Shown: piece after piece, positions 26,401 to 38,000 of the stretch | Position numbering within the stretch: the stretch's first letter is position 1 | Layout: each line of letters opens with the position of its first letter | From: Mercurialis annua | Taxonomy: Eukaryota; Streptophyta; Magnoliopsida; Malpighiales; Euphorbiaceae | DNA: 64,000 nt | NCBI RefSeq assembly: GCF_937616625.2 | Contig: NC_065575.1 | Span: 26,039,001 to 26,103,000, forward strand | Reading direction: 5' to 3' | Notes under the pieces: generated by a model | The model's input: only the letters and a program-made list of their open reading frames with translations | Database searches by the model: none | Told to the model about the DNA's origin: nothing | Position numbers and translations under genes: made by a program

Positions 26401-29400
26401 AACAGGGACGCTAGATTTGTATGTCGCGTCTCAAGTCTCTTCAACGCGTCGTTTTGATTACCATGCTTATGTCGCGTCACAAATCGCTCAAACGTGTCAT
26501 TCCGATTACCAAATCATGGTTAGGTTATATTATGCAAAGTGTGCGTTAAAATTGACGGTAGAGTACTATGTCGCATCACAAGTAACTTTAACGCGTTGTT
26601 CCGTTTACCTTAGCATGGTTAGGTTATATGACGCAAAGTGTGCTTGAAAAGTGACGCTAGATTAGTTTGTCGTGTCTCAAGTCTCTTTATCACGTCGTTT
26701 CGATTACCTAAGCATGGTTAGGTTATATTACGCTAGGTGTGCGTGAAAAGTGACGCTAGATTAGTATGTCACGTCTCAAGTCTCTTCAACGCGTCGATTC
26801 GATTAGCTATGCATGGTTAGGTTATATTACGCAAAGTATGCGTGAAATGTAATGTTGGATTTAGTATGTCGCATCTCAAGTCTCTTTAACGCCTCATTTC
26901 AATTACCATGCTTATATCGCGTCACAAGTCTCACTAATGCGGCATTCCGATTACATATGCATGCTTAGGTTATACTACACAAAGTGTGCGTGAAAAGTGA
27001 CGCTAGATTAGTATATCCCGTCTCAAGTCTCTGTAACGCGTCCTTTCGATTACCATGCTTATGTATTATAGGTAGTGTACGTTAAAAGTGAAGCTAGATT
27101 ACTATATCGCGTCACAAGTCTCTTTAATGCGTCGTTCTGATTACCTATGCATGGTTAGGTTATATTACGCAAAGTGTGCGTGAAAAGTGACAATAGATTA
27201 GTATGTCGCGTCACAAGTCTCATTAACGTGTCGTTCAGATTACCTACGCATGGTTAAATTATATACGCAAAGTGTGCGTGAAAAGTGACGCGATTAGTAT
27301 GTCGCGTCTCAAGTCTCTTTAACGCGTCGTTCCGATTATCTAAGCATGGTTAGGTTATATTACGCAAAGTGTGCTTGAAAATTGACTCTAGATTAGTATG
27401 TCGCATCTCAAGTCTCTTTAACTCGTCGTTTTGATTTCCATGCTTATGTCACGTCACAAGTCTCACCAACGCTTCGTTCTGATTACCTAAACATGGTTAG
27501 GTTATATTATGCAAAGTGTGCGTGAAAAGTAACGCTAGATTAGTATGTCGCGTCAGAAGTCTCTTTAACGGGTCGTTTCGATTACCTAACAATGGTTAGG
27601 TTATATACGTAAAGTGTGCGTAAAAAGTGACACTAGATTAGTATGTCGCGTCTCAAGTCTCTTTAACGCGTCATTCAATTAACCATGCTTATGTCGCGTC
27701 ACAAGTCTCTCTAGCGCGTCGTTCTGATTTCCTAATAATCATGGTCAAATTATACAACGCAAAGCGTGCGTTAAAATTGATGGTAGAGTACTATGTTCCG
27801 ATTACCTAAACATGGTTAGGTTATATTACGCATAGTGTGCGTGAAAAGTGACTCTAGATTTATATGTTACATCTTAAGGCTCTTTAACGCGTCGTTTCGA
27901 TTACCATGCTTATGTCGCGTCATAAGTCTCTCTAATGCGTCATTCCGATTACCTAAGCATGGTTATGTTATATTACGCAAAGTGTGCGTGAAAAGTTACA
28001 CTAGAGTATTATGTCGCGTCATAAGTCACTCAACGCGTTGTTCCGATTACCTAAGCATGGTTAGGTTATATTACGCAAAGTATACGTGAAAAGTGACGCT
28101 AGATTAGTATGTTGCGTCTCAAGTCTCTTTAACGCGTTGTTCCGATTAACTAAGCATGGTTAGGTTATATTACGCAAAGTGTCCGTGAAAAGTGACGGTA
28201 GATTAGTTTGTCGCGTCTCAAGTCTCTTTAACTCGTTCTTTTGATTATATAAGCATGGTTAGGTTATATGACGCAAAGTGTGCGTGAAAAGTGACGCTAG
28301 ATTAGTACGACGCGTCTCAAGTCTCTTTAACGCGTCGTTCCAATTACATAAGCACTATTAGGTTATATTACGCAAAGTGTGTGTAACAAGTGACAATTGA
28401 TTACTATGTCGCGCGTCTTAAGTCTCTTTAACGCGTCGTTTTGATGACTATGCTTATGTCGCATCACAAGTCTCTTAAACGCGTAGTTCCGAACACCTAA
28501 GCATGGTTAGGTTATATTACACAAACTGTGCGTGAAAAGTAACGTTAGATTAGTATGTTGCGTCTCAAGTCTCTTTAACGCGTTGTTCCGATTAACTAAG
28601 CATGGTTAGGTTTTATTACGCAAAGTGTGCGTGAAAAGTGACGCTAGATTAGTTTATCGCGTCTCAAGTCTGTTTAACGCGTCGTTTCAATTACTAATGC
28701 ATGGTTAGGTTATTTTACGCAAAGTGTGCGTGAAAAGTGACGCTAGATTAGTATGTCGTGTCTCATCTCTCTTTAACGCGTCGCTTCGATTACCATGCTT
28801 ATGTCGCGTCGCAAGTCTTTCGAACGCGTCGTTCCAACTATAAGCATTGATAGGTTATATTACGCAAAATGTGCGTGAAAAGTGACACTAGATTAGTATG
28901 TTGCGTCTCAAGTCTCTTTAACGCGTTGTTCCGATTAACTAAGCATGGTTAGGTTATATTATGCAAAGTGTCCGTGAAAAGTGACGGTAGATTAGTTTGT
29001 CGCGTCTCAAGTCTCTTTAACTCGTTGTTTTGATTATATAAGCATGGTTAGGTTACATGACGCAAAATGGGCGGGAAAAGTGACGCTAGATTAGTATTTC
29101 GCATCTCAACTCTCTTTAACGCGTCGTTTCGTTTACCATGCTTATGTCACGTCACATGTCTCTCTAACGCGTCATTCCATTTACCTAAGCATTGTTAGCT
29201 TATATTACGCAAGATGTGTGTGAAAAGTGACGCTAGATTAGTATGTCGCGTCTCAAGTCTCTGTAGCGCATCGTTTCGATTACCATGCTTATGTCGTGCC
29301 ACAAGTCTCTCCAACGCGTCGTTCTGATTACCTTGGTATGGTTAGGTTATATTACGCAAAGTGTGTGTGAAAGTGACGCTAGATTAGTACGACGCGTCTC

Positions 29401-30836
29401 AAATCTCTTGAACGCGTCGTTCCAATTACATAAGCACGGTTAGGTTACGTTACGCAAAGCGTGCGTAAGAAGTGACGATAGATTAGTATGTCGCGTTTCA
29501 AATCTCTTTAACTCGTCGTTCCGATTACGTAAGCATCATTAGGTTATATTACGCAAAGTGTGCGTAAAAACTGACAATAGATTACTATGTCACGTCTCAA
29601 GTCTCTTTTACGCGTCGTTTTGATTACCATGCTTATGTCGCGTCTCAAGTCTTTTTAACGCGTCGTTCCGATTACGTAAGCATGGTTAGGTTATATTACG
29701 CAAAGTATGCGTTAAAACTGATAATTGATTAATATGTCGCGTCTCATGTCTCTTTAACGCGTCGTTTCGATTACCTATGCATGGTTAGGTATATTACGCA
29801 AAGTGTGCGTGAAAAATGACGCTAGATTAGTAGTATGTCGCGTCTCAAGGGTCTTTAACCCGTTTGTTTCGAATAACATGCTTATGTCGCGTCACAAGTC
29901 TCTCTAACGCGTTGTCCCGATTACCTAAGCATGGTTTGGTTATATTACGCAAAGTGTGCGTTAAAAGTGATGCTAGATTACTATGTCATGTCAGAAGTTT
30001 CTTTAACGCGTCGTTCTGATTACCTAAGCGTGGTTAGATAATATTACGCAAAGTGTGCGAGAAAAGTGACGGTAGATTAGTATGTCGTGTCTCAAGTGTC
30101 TTTAACGCGTCGTTTCAATTACCATGCTTATGTCGCGTCACAAGCCTCACTAACACGCCGTTCCGTTTACCTAAGCATGCTTAGGTTATATTACGCAAAG
30201 TGTGCGTGAAAAGTGACGTTAGATTAGTATGTCGCGTCTTAAGTCTCTTTAACGCGTCGTTTTAATTACCATGTTTATGTCGCGTCACAAGTCTCTCTAA
30301 CGCGTCGTTCCGATTACCTAAGCATTATATTACGCAAAGTGTGCATAAAAAGGGACGCTAGATTACTTTGTCGAGTCACAAGTTTCTTTAACGTATGTCG
30401 CGTCACGAGTTTCTCTAACGCGTCGTTCAGATTACCTAAGCATAGTTATGTTATATAATGGATAGTGTGTGTTTAAAGTGAAGCTAGATTACTATGTCGC
30501 GTCACAAGTCTCTTTAACGCGTCGTTCCGATTACCTAAGCATAGTTAGGTTATATTACGCAAAGTGTGTGTGAAAAGTGATTATATATTAGTATGTCGTG
30601 TCACAAGTCTCTCTAACGCGTTGTTCTGATAACCTAAGCATGGTTAATTTATATTATGCAAAGTGTGCTTGAAATGTGACGTTAGATTAGTATGTTGCGT
30701 GACAAGTTTCTTTATCGCGTCACCTAAGCATGGTTCGGTTATATTACGCTAAGTGTGCCATAAAAGTGACGCTAGATTAGTATGTCGCATCACAAGTCTC
30801 ATTAACGTGCCGTTTGGATTACCTATGCATGGTTAG
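23486..30836 (+). repeat. Satellite array, forward block 2, middle part
   Basis: Diverged forward monomers with several block duplications. About 23,826-25,012 corresponds to 26,777-28,003, sharing GATTCGATTAGCTATGCATG at the start and TTACATCTTAAGGCTC near the end. About 23,585-23,815 corresponds to 25,890-26,125. About 28,090-28,300 corresponds to 28,880-29,100 (offset 789). Some monomers are truncated, for example near 24,000 and 24,840. No gene or non-satellite insertion is seen. Confidence 0.92.
25700..25922 (+). repeat. Local 98-bp tandem pair with a shared odd variant
   Basis: Two adjacent monomers share the unusual variants CGTTCCGTTTACC, CATAGTTAGG, ATACTTAAAG and GTTTGCGTAAGCAG. 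The landmark GTTTGCG recurs at 25,793 and 25,891, 98 bp apart. A related monomer lies at about 23,530-23,600. This is a recent single-monomer duplication. Confidence 0.8.
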
Positions 30837-31274
30837 GTTATATTACGCAAAGTGTACGTGAAAAGTGACTTTAGATTATTAATATGTCACATCACAAGTC
30901 TCTTCTCTTTCAAGTCGTTCCAATTACCTAAGCATGGTTAGGTTATATTATGCAAAATGTGCGTGAAAATTGATGCTAGATTAGTATGTCGTGTCACAAG
31001 TTTCTCTAAAGCGTCGTTCCTATTACCTAAGCATGGTTTGGTTATATTACGGAAAGTGTGCGTGAAAAGTCACGCTAGATTAGTATGTCGCATCTCAAGT
31101 ATCTTTAAGGCATCGTTTCATCAGCATTCTTATTTCGCGTCACAAGTCTGTCTAACGCATCGTTCCAATTATGTAAGCATGGTTAGTTTATATTACACAA
31201 ATTGTGCGTGAAAAGTGAAATAGAAAGGTATGTCGCGTCTCAAGTCTTTTTGACGAGTAGTTCCGATTACCTAA

Positions 31275-31373
31275 GCATGGTTAGGTTAAATTACGCCAAG
31301 AGTGCGGAAAAAGTGATGCTAGATTGGTATGTTGTGTCTCAAGTCTTTTTAACGCGTCGTTCCGATTACCTAA
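31275..31373 (+). repeat. Representative short monomer (99 bp)
   Basis: This copy shows the basic period. The GCATGG landmark recurs at 31,275, 31,374 and 31,473, exactly 99 bp apart. Starting from the GGTTATATTACGC landmark, the unit splits into part A (46 bp, up to GATTAGTA) and part B (53 bp, TGTCGCGTC to GCATGGTTA). The consensus I infer by eye has about nine CpG dinucleotides in 99 bp at roughly 43% GC, about twice the number expected from base composition. It includes one ACGCGT (MluI) site. I do not recognise it as a published satellite family. Confidence 0.9.
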
Positions 31374-31721
31374 GCATGGTTAGGTTATATTACGCAAAGT
31401 ATGCGTTAAAACTGATAATTGATTAATATGTCGCATCTCATGTCTCTTTAACGCGTCGTTTCGATTACCTAAGTATGGTTAGGTATATTACGCAAAGTGT
31501 GCGTGAAAAGTGACGCTAGATTAGTAGTATCTCGCGTCTCAAGTGTCTTTAACCTGTTTGTTTCGAATACCATGCTTATGTCGCGTCACAAGTCTCTCTA
31601 ACGCGTCGTCCCGATTACCTAAGCATGGTTTGGTTATATTACGCAAAGTGTGCGTTAAAAGTGACGCTAGATTACTATGTCATGTCAGAAGTCTCTCTAA
31701 CGCGTCGTTCCGATTACCTAA

Positions 31722-31868
31722 GCATGGTTCGGTTATATTACGCAGAGTGTGCGTGAAAAGTGACAATAGATTAGTATGTCGCATCTCAAGTCTCTTTAAC
31801 GCGTCGTATTGATTACCATGCTTAAGTCGCATCACAAGTCTCTTTAACGCGTTGTTCCGATTACCTAA
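31722..31868 (+). repeat. Representative long monomer (147 bp, A-B'-B)
   Basis: The distance between GCATGG landmarks here is 147 bp instead of 99. The extra 48 bp is a second, shortened copy of part B placed before the normal one. B ends GATTACCTAAGCATGGTTA and B' ends GATTACCATGCTTA: deleting TAAGC from B and changing one G to C gives B' exactly, which accounts for 53 minus 5 equals 48. Long monomers alternate irregularly with short ones through the window. Confidence 0.88.
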
Positions 31869-31875
31869 GCATGGT
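31815..31875 (+). other. Inverted repeat formed by B' and B in long monomers
   Basis: The end of B' (ACCATGCTTA, 31,815-31,824) is the exact reverse complement of TAAGCATGGT (31,866-31,875) at the end of the following B. This gives 10-bp arms around a 41-nt spacer. The same arrangement recurs in most long monomers of the array. A hairpin or cruciform is possible in principle, but the arms are short and the loop is long. No function is shown. Confidence 0.6.
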
Positions 31876-34533
31876 TAGTTTATATTATGGAAAGTCTGCG
31901 TTAAAAGTCAAGCCAGATTACTATGTCGCGACGAAAGTCTCTTTAACGCATCGTTCCGATTACCTAAGCATGGTTAGGTTATATTACGCAAAAGTGTGCG
32001 TGAAAAGTGACGCTAGATTAGTATGTCGCGTCTCAAGTCTCAGTAACGCGTCATTTTGATTACCATGCCTATTTCGCGTCACAAGTCTCTCTAACGCGTC
32101 GTTCCGATTACCTAATTATTGTTAGGTTATATTACGCAAATTGTGTGTTAAAATTTACGGTAGAGTACTATGTCGCGTCACAAGTCACTTCAACGCGTCG
32201 TTCCGATTACCTAAGCATGGTTAGGTTATATTACGCAAAGTGTGCGTTAAAAGTGACGCTAGATTAGTATGTTGCGTCTCAAGTCTCTTTAACGCGTTGT
32301 TCCGATTAACAAAGCTTGGTTAGGGTATATTACGCAAAGTGTGCGTGAAAATTGACGCTAGATTAGTATGTTGTGTCTCAAGTCTCTTTAACGCGTCGTT
32401 TCGATTACCTAAGCATGGTAAGGTTATATATTATGCAAAGTGTGCGTGAAAAGTGACGCTAGATTAGTATGTCGCGTCTCAAGTCTCATCAACCTGTTGT
32501 TCCGATTAACTAAGTATGGACAGGTTAGTTTACGCAAAATATGCGTGAAAAGTGACTCTATATTAGTATGTCGCGTCTCCAGTCTCATCAACGTGTTGTT
32601 CCGATTAACTAAGTATGGATAGGTTATATTACGCAAACTGCGCGTGAAAAGTGACGCAAGATTAGTACGTCGTTTCTCAAGTCTCTTTAACATGTCGTTA
32701 AAATTACCTAAGCATGGATAGATATATTACACGCAAAGAGTGCGTAAAAAGTGATGCTAGATTTGTTAGACGTGTCTCAAGTCTCTTTAACGCGTCGTTC
32801 CGATTACCTAAGCATGGTTAGGTCATATTAACCCAAAGTATGTGTTAAAAGTGACAATAGAAGTATGTCGCGTTTGAAGTTTCTTTAACGCGTCGTTCCG
32901 ATTACCTAATCATAGTTAGGTTATATTACGCAAAGTGTGCGTGAAAAGAGACGGTAGATTAGTATGTCGCGTCTCCAGTCTCTTTAACACGCCGTTTCGA
33001 TTACCATGCTTATGTCGCGTCAAAAGTCTCTCTAACGCGTTGTTCCGATTACTTAAGCATGGTTAGGTTATATTACGCAAAGTGTGCGTAAAAAGGGACA
33101 AGTTTTTTTAACCCGTCGTTTTGATTACCATGCTTATGTCGCGTCACGAATCTTTCTAACGAGTCGTTCTGATTACCTATGCATGGTTAGATTATATTAT
33201 GGAAAGTGTTCGTTAAAAGTGAAGCTAGATTACTATGTCACGTCACAAGTCTCTTTAACGCGTCGTTCCGATTACCTATTCATTGTTAGGTTATATTACG
33301 CAAAGTGTGCGTGAAAATTGACGCTATATTAGATTGTCATGTCACAAGTCTCACTAAAATGCTGTTCCGATTACCTAAGTATGGTTAGGTTATATTACGC
33401 AAAGTGTGCGTTAAAAGTGACACTAGATTACTATGTCACGTCTCAAGTCTATGTAAGGCGTCGTTGCAATTACCTAAGCATGGTTAGTTTATTTTACACA
33501 AGGTGTACGTGAAAAGTTACAATAGATTATTCTGTCGCATTCCATGTCTTTTTGACGCGTCGTTCCAATTACCTAAGCATGGTTAAGATATACTACGCAA
33601 AGAGTACGTAAAAAGTGATGCTAGATTTGTATAATGTTTCTCAAGTCTCTTTAATGCGTCTTTCCGATTACCTAAGCAAGGTTAGTTTATATTACGCAAA
33701 GTGTGTGTTAAAAGTAACAATTGATTAGTATGTTTGCGTCTGAAGTCTTTTTAACGCGTCGTTCCGATTACCTATGCATGGTTGAGATATACTACGCAAA
33801 GAGTACGTAAAAAGTGATGCTAGATTATTATGACGTGTCTCCAGTCTCTTTAATGCCTCTTTCCGATTACCTAAGCATGGTTAGTTTATATTGTGCAAAG
33901 TGTGTGTGAAAAGTGACAATAGATTAGTATGTCGCGTCTGAAATCTTTTTAACGCGTCGTTCTGATTACCTATGCATGGTTAGGTTATATTACACAAAGT
34001 GTGCGTGAAAAGTGACGGTAGATTAGCATGTCGTGTCTCAAGTGTCTTTAACGCGTCGTTTCAATTACCATGCTTATGTCGCGTCACAAGTCTCACTAAC
34101 GCGCCGTTCCGATTACCTAAGCATGCTTAGGTTATATACGCAAAGTGTGCCTGAAAAGTGACATTAGATTAGTATGTCTCGTCTCAAGTCTCTTTAACGC
34201 GTCGTTTTGATTACCATGCTTATGTCGCGTCACAAGTCTCTCTAACCCATCGTTCCGATTACCTAAGCATGGTTCGGTTATATTACGCAGAGTGTGCGTG
34301 AAAAGTGACAATAGATTAGTATCTCGCATCTCAAGTCTCTTTAACGCGTCGTTTTGATTACCATGCTTAAGTCGCATCACAAGTCTCTTTAACGCGTTGT
34401 TCCGATTACCTAAGCATGGTTAGTTTATATTATGGAAAGTCAGCGTTAAAAGTCAAGCCAGATTACTATGTCGCGACGAAAGTCTCTTCAACGCATCGTT
34501 CCGATTACCTAAGCATGGTTAGGTTATATTACG

Positions 34534-35027
34534 CAAAGTGTGCGTGAAAGGTGACGCTAGATTAGTATGTCGCGTCTCAAGTCTCAGTAACGCGTCATTT
34601 TGATTACCATGCTTATGTCGCGTCACAAGTCTCTCTAACGAGTCGTTCCGATTACCTAATTATTGTTAGGTTATATTACGCAAATTGTGTGTTAAAATTT
34701 ACGGTAGAGTACTATGTCGCGTCACAAGTCACTTCAACGCGTCGTTCCGATTACCTAAGCATGGTTAGGTTATATTACGCAAAAGTGTGCGTGAAAAGTG
34801 ACGCTAGATTAGTATGTCGCGTCTCAAGTCTCAGTAACGCGTCATTTTGATTACCATGCTTATGTCGCGTCACAAGTCTCTCTAACGCGTCGTTCCGATT
34901 ACCTAATTATTGTTAGGTTATATTACGCAAATTGTGTGTTAAAATTTACGGTAGAGTACTATGTCGCGTCACAAGTCACTTCAACGCGTCGTTCCGATTA
35001 CCTAAGCATGGTTAGGTTATATTACGC
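34534..35027 (+). repeat. 247-bp tandem pair at the left edge of the HOR array
   Basis: The stretches 34,534-34,780 and 34,781-35,027 are near-identical copies of one long-plus-short monomer pair, including the CCTAATTATTGTTAGG and TTTACGGTAGAGTACTATGT variants. The second copy carries an extra A (GCAAAAGTGTG) that marks every HOR unit. This pair is the left boundary of the amplified array. Confidence 0.85.
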
Positions 35028-38000
35028 AAAGTGTGCGTTAAAAGTGACACTAGATTAGTATGTTGCGTCTCAAGTCTCTTTAACGCGTTGTTCCGATTAA
35101 CAAAGCTTGGTTAGGGTATATTACGCAAAGTGTGCGTGAAAATTGACGCTAGATTAGTATGTTGTGTCTCAAGTCTCTTTAACGCGTCGTTTCGATTACC
35201 TAAGCATGGTAAGGTTATATATTATGCAAAGTGTGCGTGAAAAGTGACGCTAGATTAGTATGTCGCGTCTCAAGTCTCATCAACCTGTTGTTCTGATTAA
35301 CTAAGTATGGACAGGTTAGTTTACGCAAAATATGCGTGAAAAGTGACTCTATATTAGTATGTCGCGTCTCCAGTCTCATCAACGTGTTGTTCCGATTAAC
35401 TAAGTATGGATAGGTTATATTACGCAAACTGCGCGTGAAAAGTGACGCAAGATTAGTACGTCGTTTCTCAAGTCTCTTTAACATGTCGTTAAAATTACCT
35501 AAGCATGGATAGATATATTACACGCAAAGAGTGCGTAAAAAGTGATGCTAGATTTGTTAGACGTGTCTCAAGTCTCTTTAACGCGTCGTTCCGATTACCT
35601 AAGCATGGTTAGGTCATATTAACGCAAAGTATGTGTTAAAAGTGACAATAGAAGTATGTCGCGTTTGAAGTCTTTTTAACGCGTCGTTCCGATTACCTAA
35701 TCATAGTTAGGTTATATTACGCAAAGTGTGCGTGAAAAGAGACGGTAGATTAGTATGTCGCGTCTCTAGTCTCTTTAACGCACCGTTTCGATTACCATGC
35801 TTATGTTGCGTTAAAAGTCTCTCTAACGGGTTGTTCCGATTACTTAATCATGGTTAGGTTATATTACGCAAAGTGTGCGTAAAAAGGGACAAGTTTTTTT
35901 AACCCGTCGTTTTGATTACCATGCTTATGTCGCGTCACGAATCTTTCTAACGAGTCGTTCTGATTACCTATGCATGGTTAGATTATATTATGGAAAGTGT
36001 TCGTTAAAAGTGAAGCTAGATTACTATGTCACGTCACAAGTCTCTTTAACGCGTCGTTCCGATTACCTATTCATTGTTAGGTTATATTACGCAAAGTGTG
36101 CGTGAAAATTGACGCTATATTAGTATGTCATGTCACAAGTCTCACTAAAATGCTGTTCCGATTACCTAAGTATGGTTAGGTTATATTACGCAAAGTGTGC
36201 GTGAAAAGTGACGCTAGATTAGTAGTATCTCGCGTCTCAAGTGTCTTTAACCTGTTTGTTTCGAATACCATGCTTATGTCACGTCACAAGTCTCTCTAAC
36301 GCGTCGTCCCGATTACCTAAGCATGGTTAGTTTATATTACGCAAAGTGTGCGTTAAAAGTGACGCTAGATTACTATGTCATGTCAGAAGTCTCTCTAACG
36401 CGTCGTTCCGATTACCTAAGCATGGTTCGGTTATATTACGCAGAGTGTGCGTGAAAAGTGACAATAGATTAGTATGTCGCATCTCAAGTCTCTTTAACGC
36501 GTCGTTTTGATTACCATGCTTAAGTCGCATCACAAGTCTCTTTAACGCGTTGTTCCGATTACCTAAGCATGGTTAGTTTATATTATGGAAAGTCTGCGTT
36601 AAAAGTCAAGCCAGATTACTATGTCGCGACGAAAGTCACTTCAACGCGTCGTTCCGATTATCTAAGCATGGTTAGGTTATATTACGCAAAAGTGTGCGTG
36701 AAAAGTGACGCTAGATTAGTATGTCGCGTCTCAAGTCTCAGTAACGCGTCATTTTGATTACCATGCTTATGTCGCGTCACAAGTCTCTCTAACGCGTCGT
36801 TCCGATTACCTAATTATTGTTAGGTTATATTACGCAAATTATGTGTTAAAATTTACGGTAGAGTACTATGTCGCGTCACAAGTCACTTCAACGCGTCGTT
36901 CCGATTACCTAAGCATGGTTAGGTTATATTACGCAAAGTGTGCGTTAAAAGTGACACTAGATTAGTATGTTGCGTCTCAAGTCTCTTTAACGCGTTGTTC
37001 CGATTAACAAAGCTTGGTTAGGGTATATTACGCAAAGTGTGCGTGAAAATTGACGCTAGATTAGTATGTTGTGTCTCAAGTCTCTTTAACGCGTCGTTTC
37101 GATTACCTAAGCATGGTAAGGTTATATATTATGCAAAGTGTGCGTGAAAAGTGACGCTAGATTAGTATGCCGCGTCTCAAGTCTCATCAACCTGTTGTTC
37201 TGATTAACTAAGTATGGACAGGTTAGTTTACGCAAAATATGCGTGAAAAGTGACTCTATATTAGTATGTCGCGTCTCCAGTCTCATCAACGTGTTGTTCC
37301 GATTAACTAAGTATGGATAGGTTATATTACGCAAACTGCGCGTGAAAAGTGACGCAAGATTAGTACGTCGTTTCTCAAGTCTCTTTAACATGTCGTTAAA
37401 ATTACCTAAGCATGGATAGATATATTACACGCAAAGAGTGCGTAAAAAGTGATGCTAGATTTGTTAGACGTGTCTCAAGTCTCTTTAACGCGTCGTTCCG
37501 ATTACCTAAGCATGGTTAGGTCATATTAACGCAAAGTATGTGTTAAAAGTGACAATAGAAGTATGTCGCGTTTGAAGTCTTTTTAACGCGTCGTTCCGAT
37601 TACCTAATCATAGTTAGGTTATATTACGCAAAGTGTGCGTGAAAAGAGACGGTAGATTAGTATGTCGCGTCTCTAGTCTCTTTAACGCACCGTTTCGATT
37701 ACCATGCTTATGTTGCGTTAAAAGTCTCTCTAACGGGTTGTTCCGATTACTTAATCATGGTTAGGTTATATTACGCAAAGTGTGCGTAAAAAGGGACAAG
37801 TTTTTTTAACCCGTCGTTTTGATTACCATGCTTATGTCGCGTCACGAATCTTTCTAACGAGTCGTTCTGATTACCTATGCATGGTTAGATTATATTATGG
37901 AAAGTGTTCGTTAAAAGTGAAGCTAGATTACTATGTCACGTCACAAGTCTCTTTAACGCGTCGTTCCGATTACCTATTCATTGTTAGGTTATATTACGCA

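Larger units (their letters stand above)
30837..34533 (+). repeat. Founder region of the 1,907-bp higher-order repeat
   Basis: This single-copy-like stretch contains, once, the order of monomer variants later found in the tandem array. Positions about 31,495-33,401 carry the whole HOR unit. It is followed by about 33,402-34,130, absent from the 1,907-bp units, and by about 34,130-34,530, which is present in two 639-bp repeats further right. Its beginning aligns with position 1 of the window. The stretch 31,990 to about 34,340 occurs again at 53,224 to about 55,574, at a constant offset near 21,231 bp. No gene is seen. Confidence 0.88.

Noticed and set aside
31275..31373. Parts A and B as an ancient duplication of one 50-bp unit
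   Set aside because: Both contain an ACGC word followed by GATTA and TA at similar spacing, but the rest does not align well by eye; too weak to claim.
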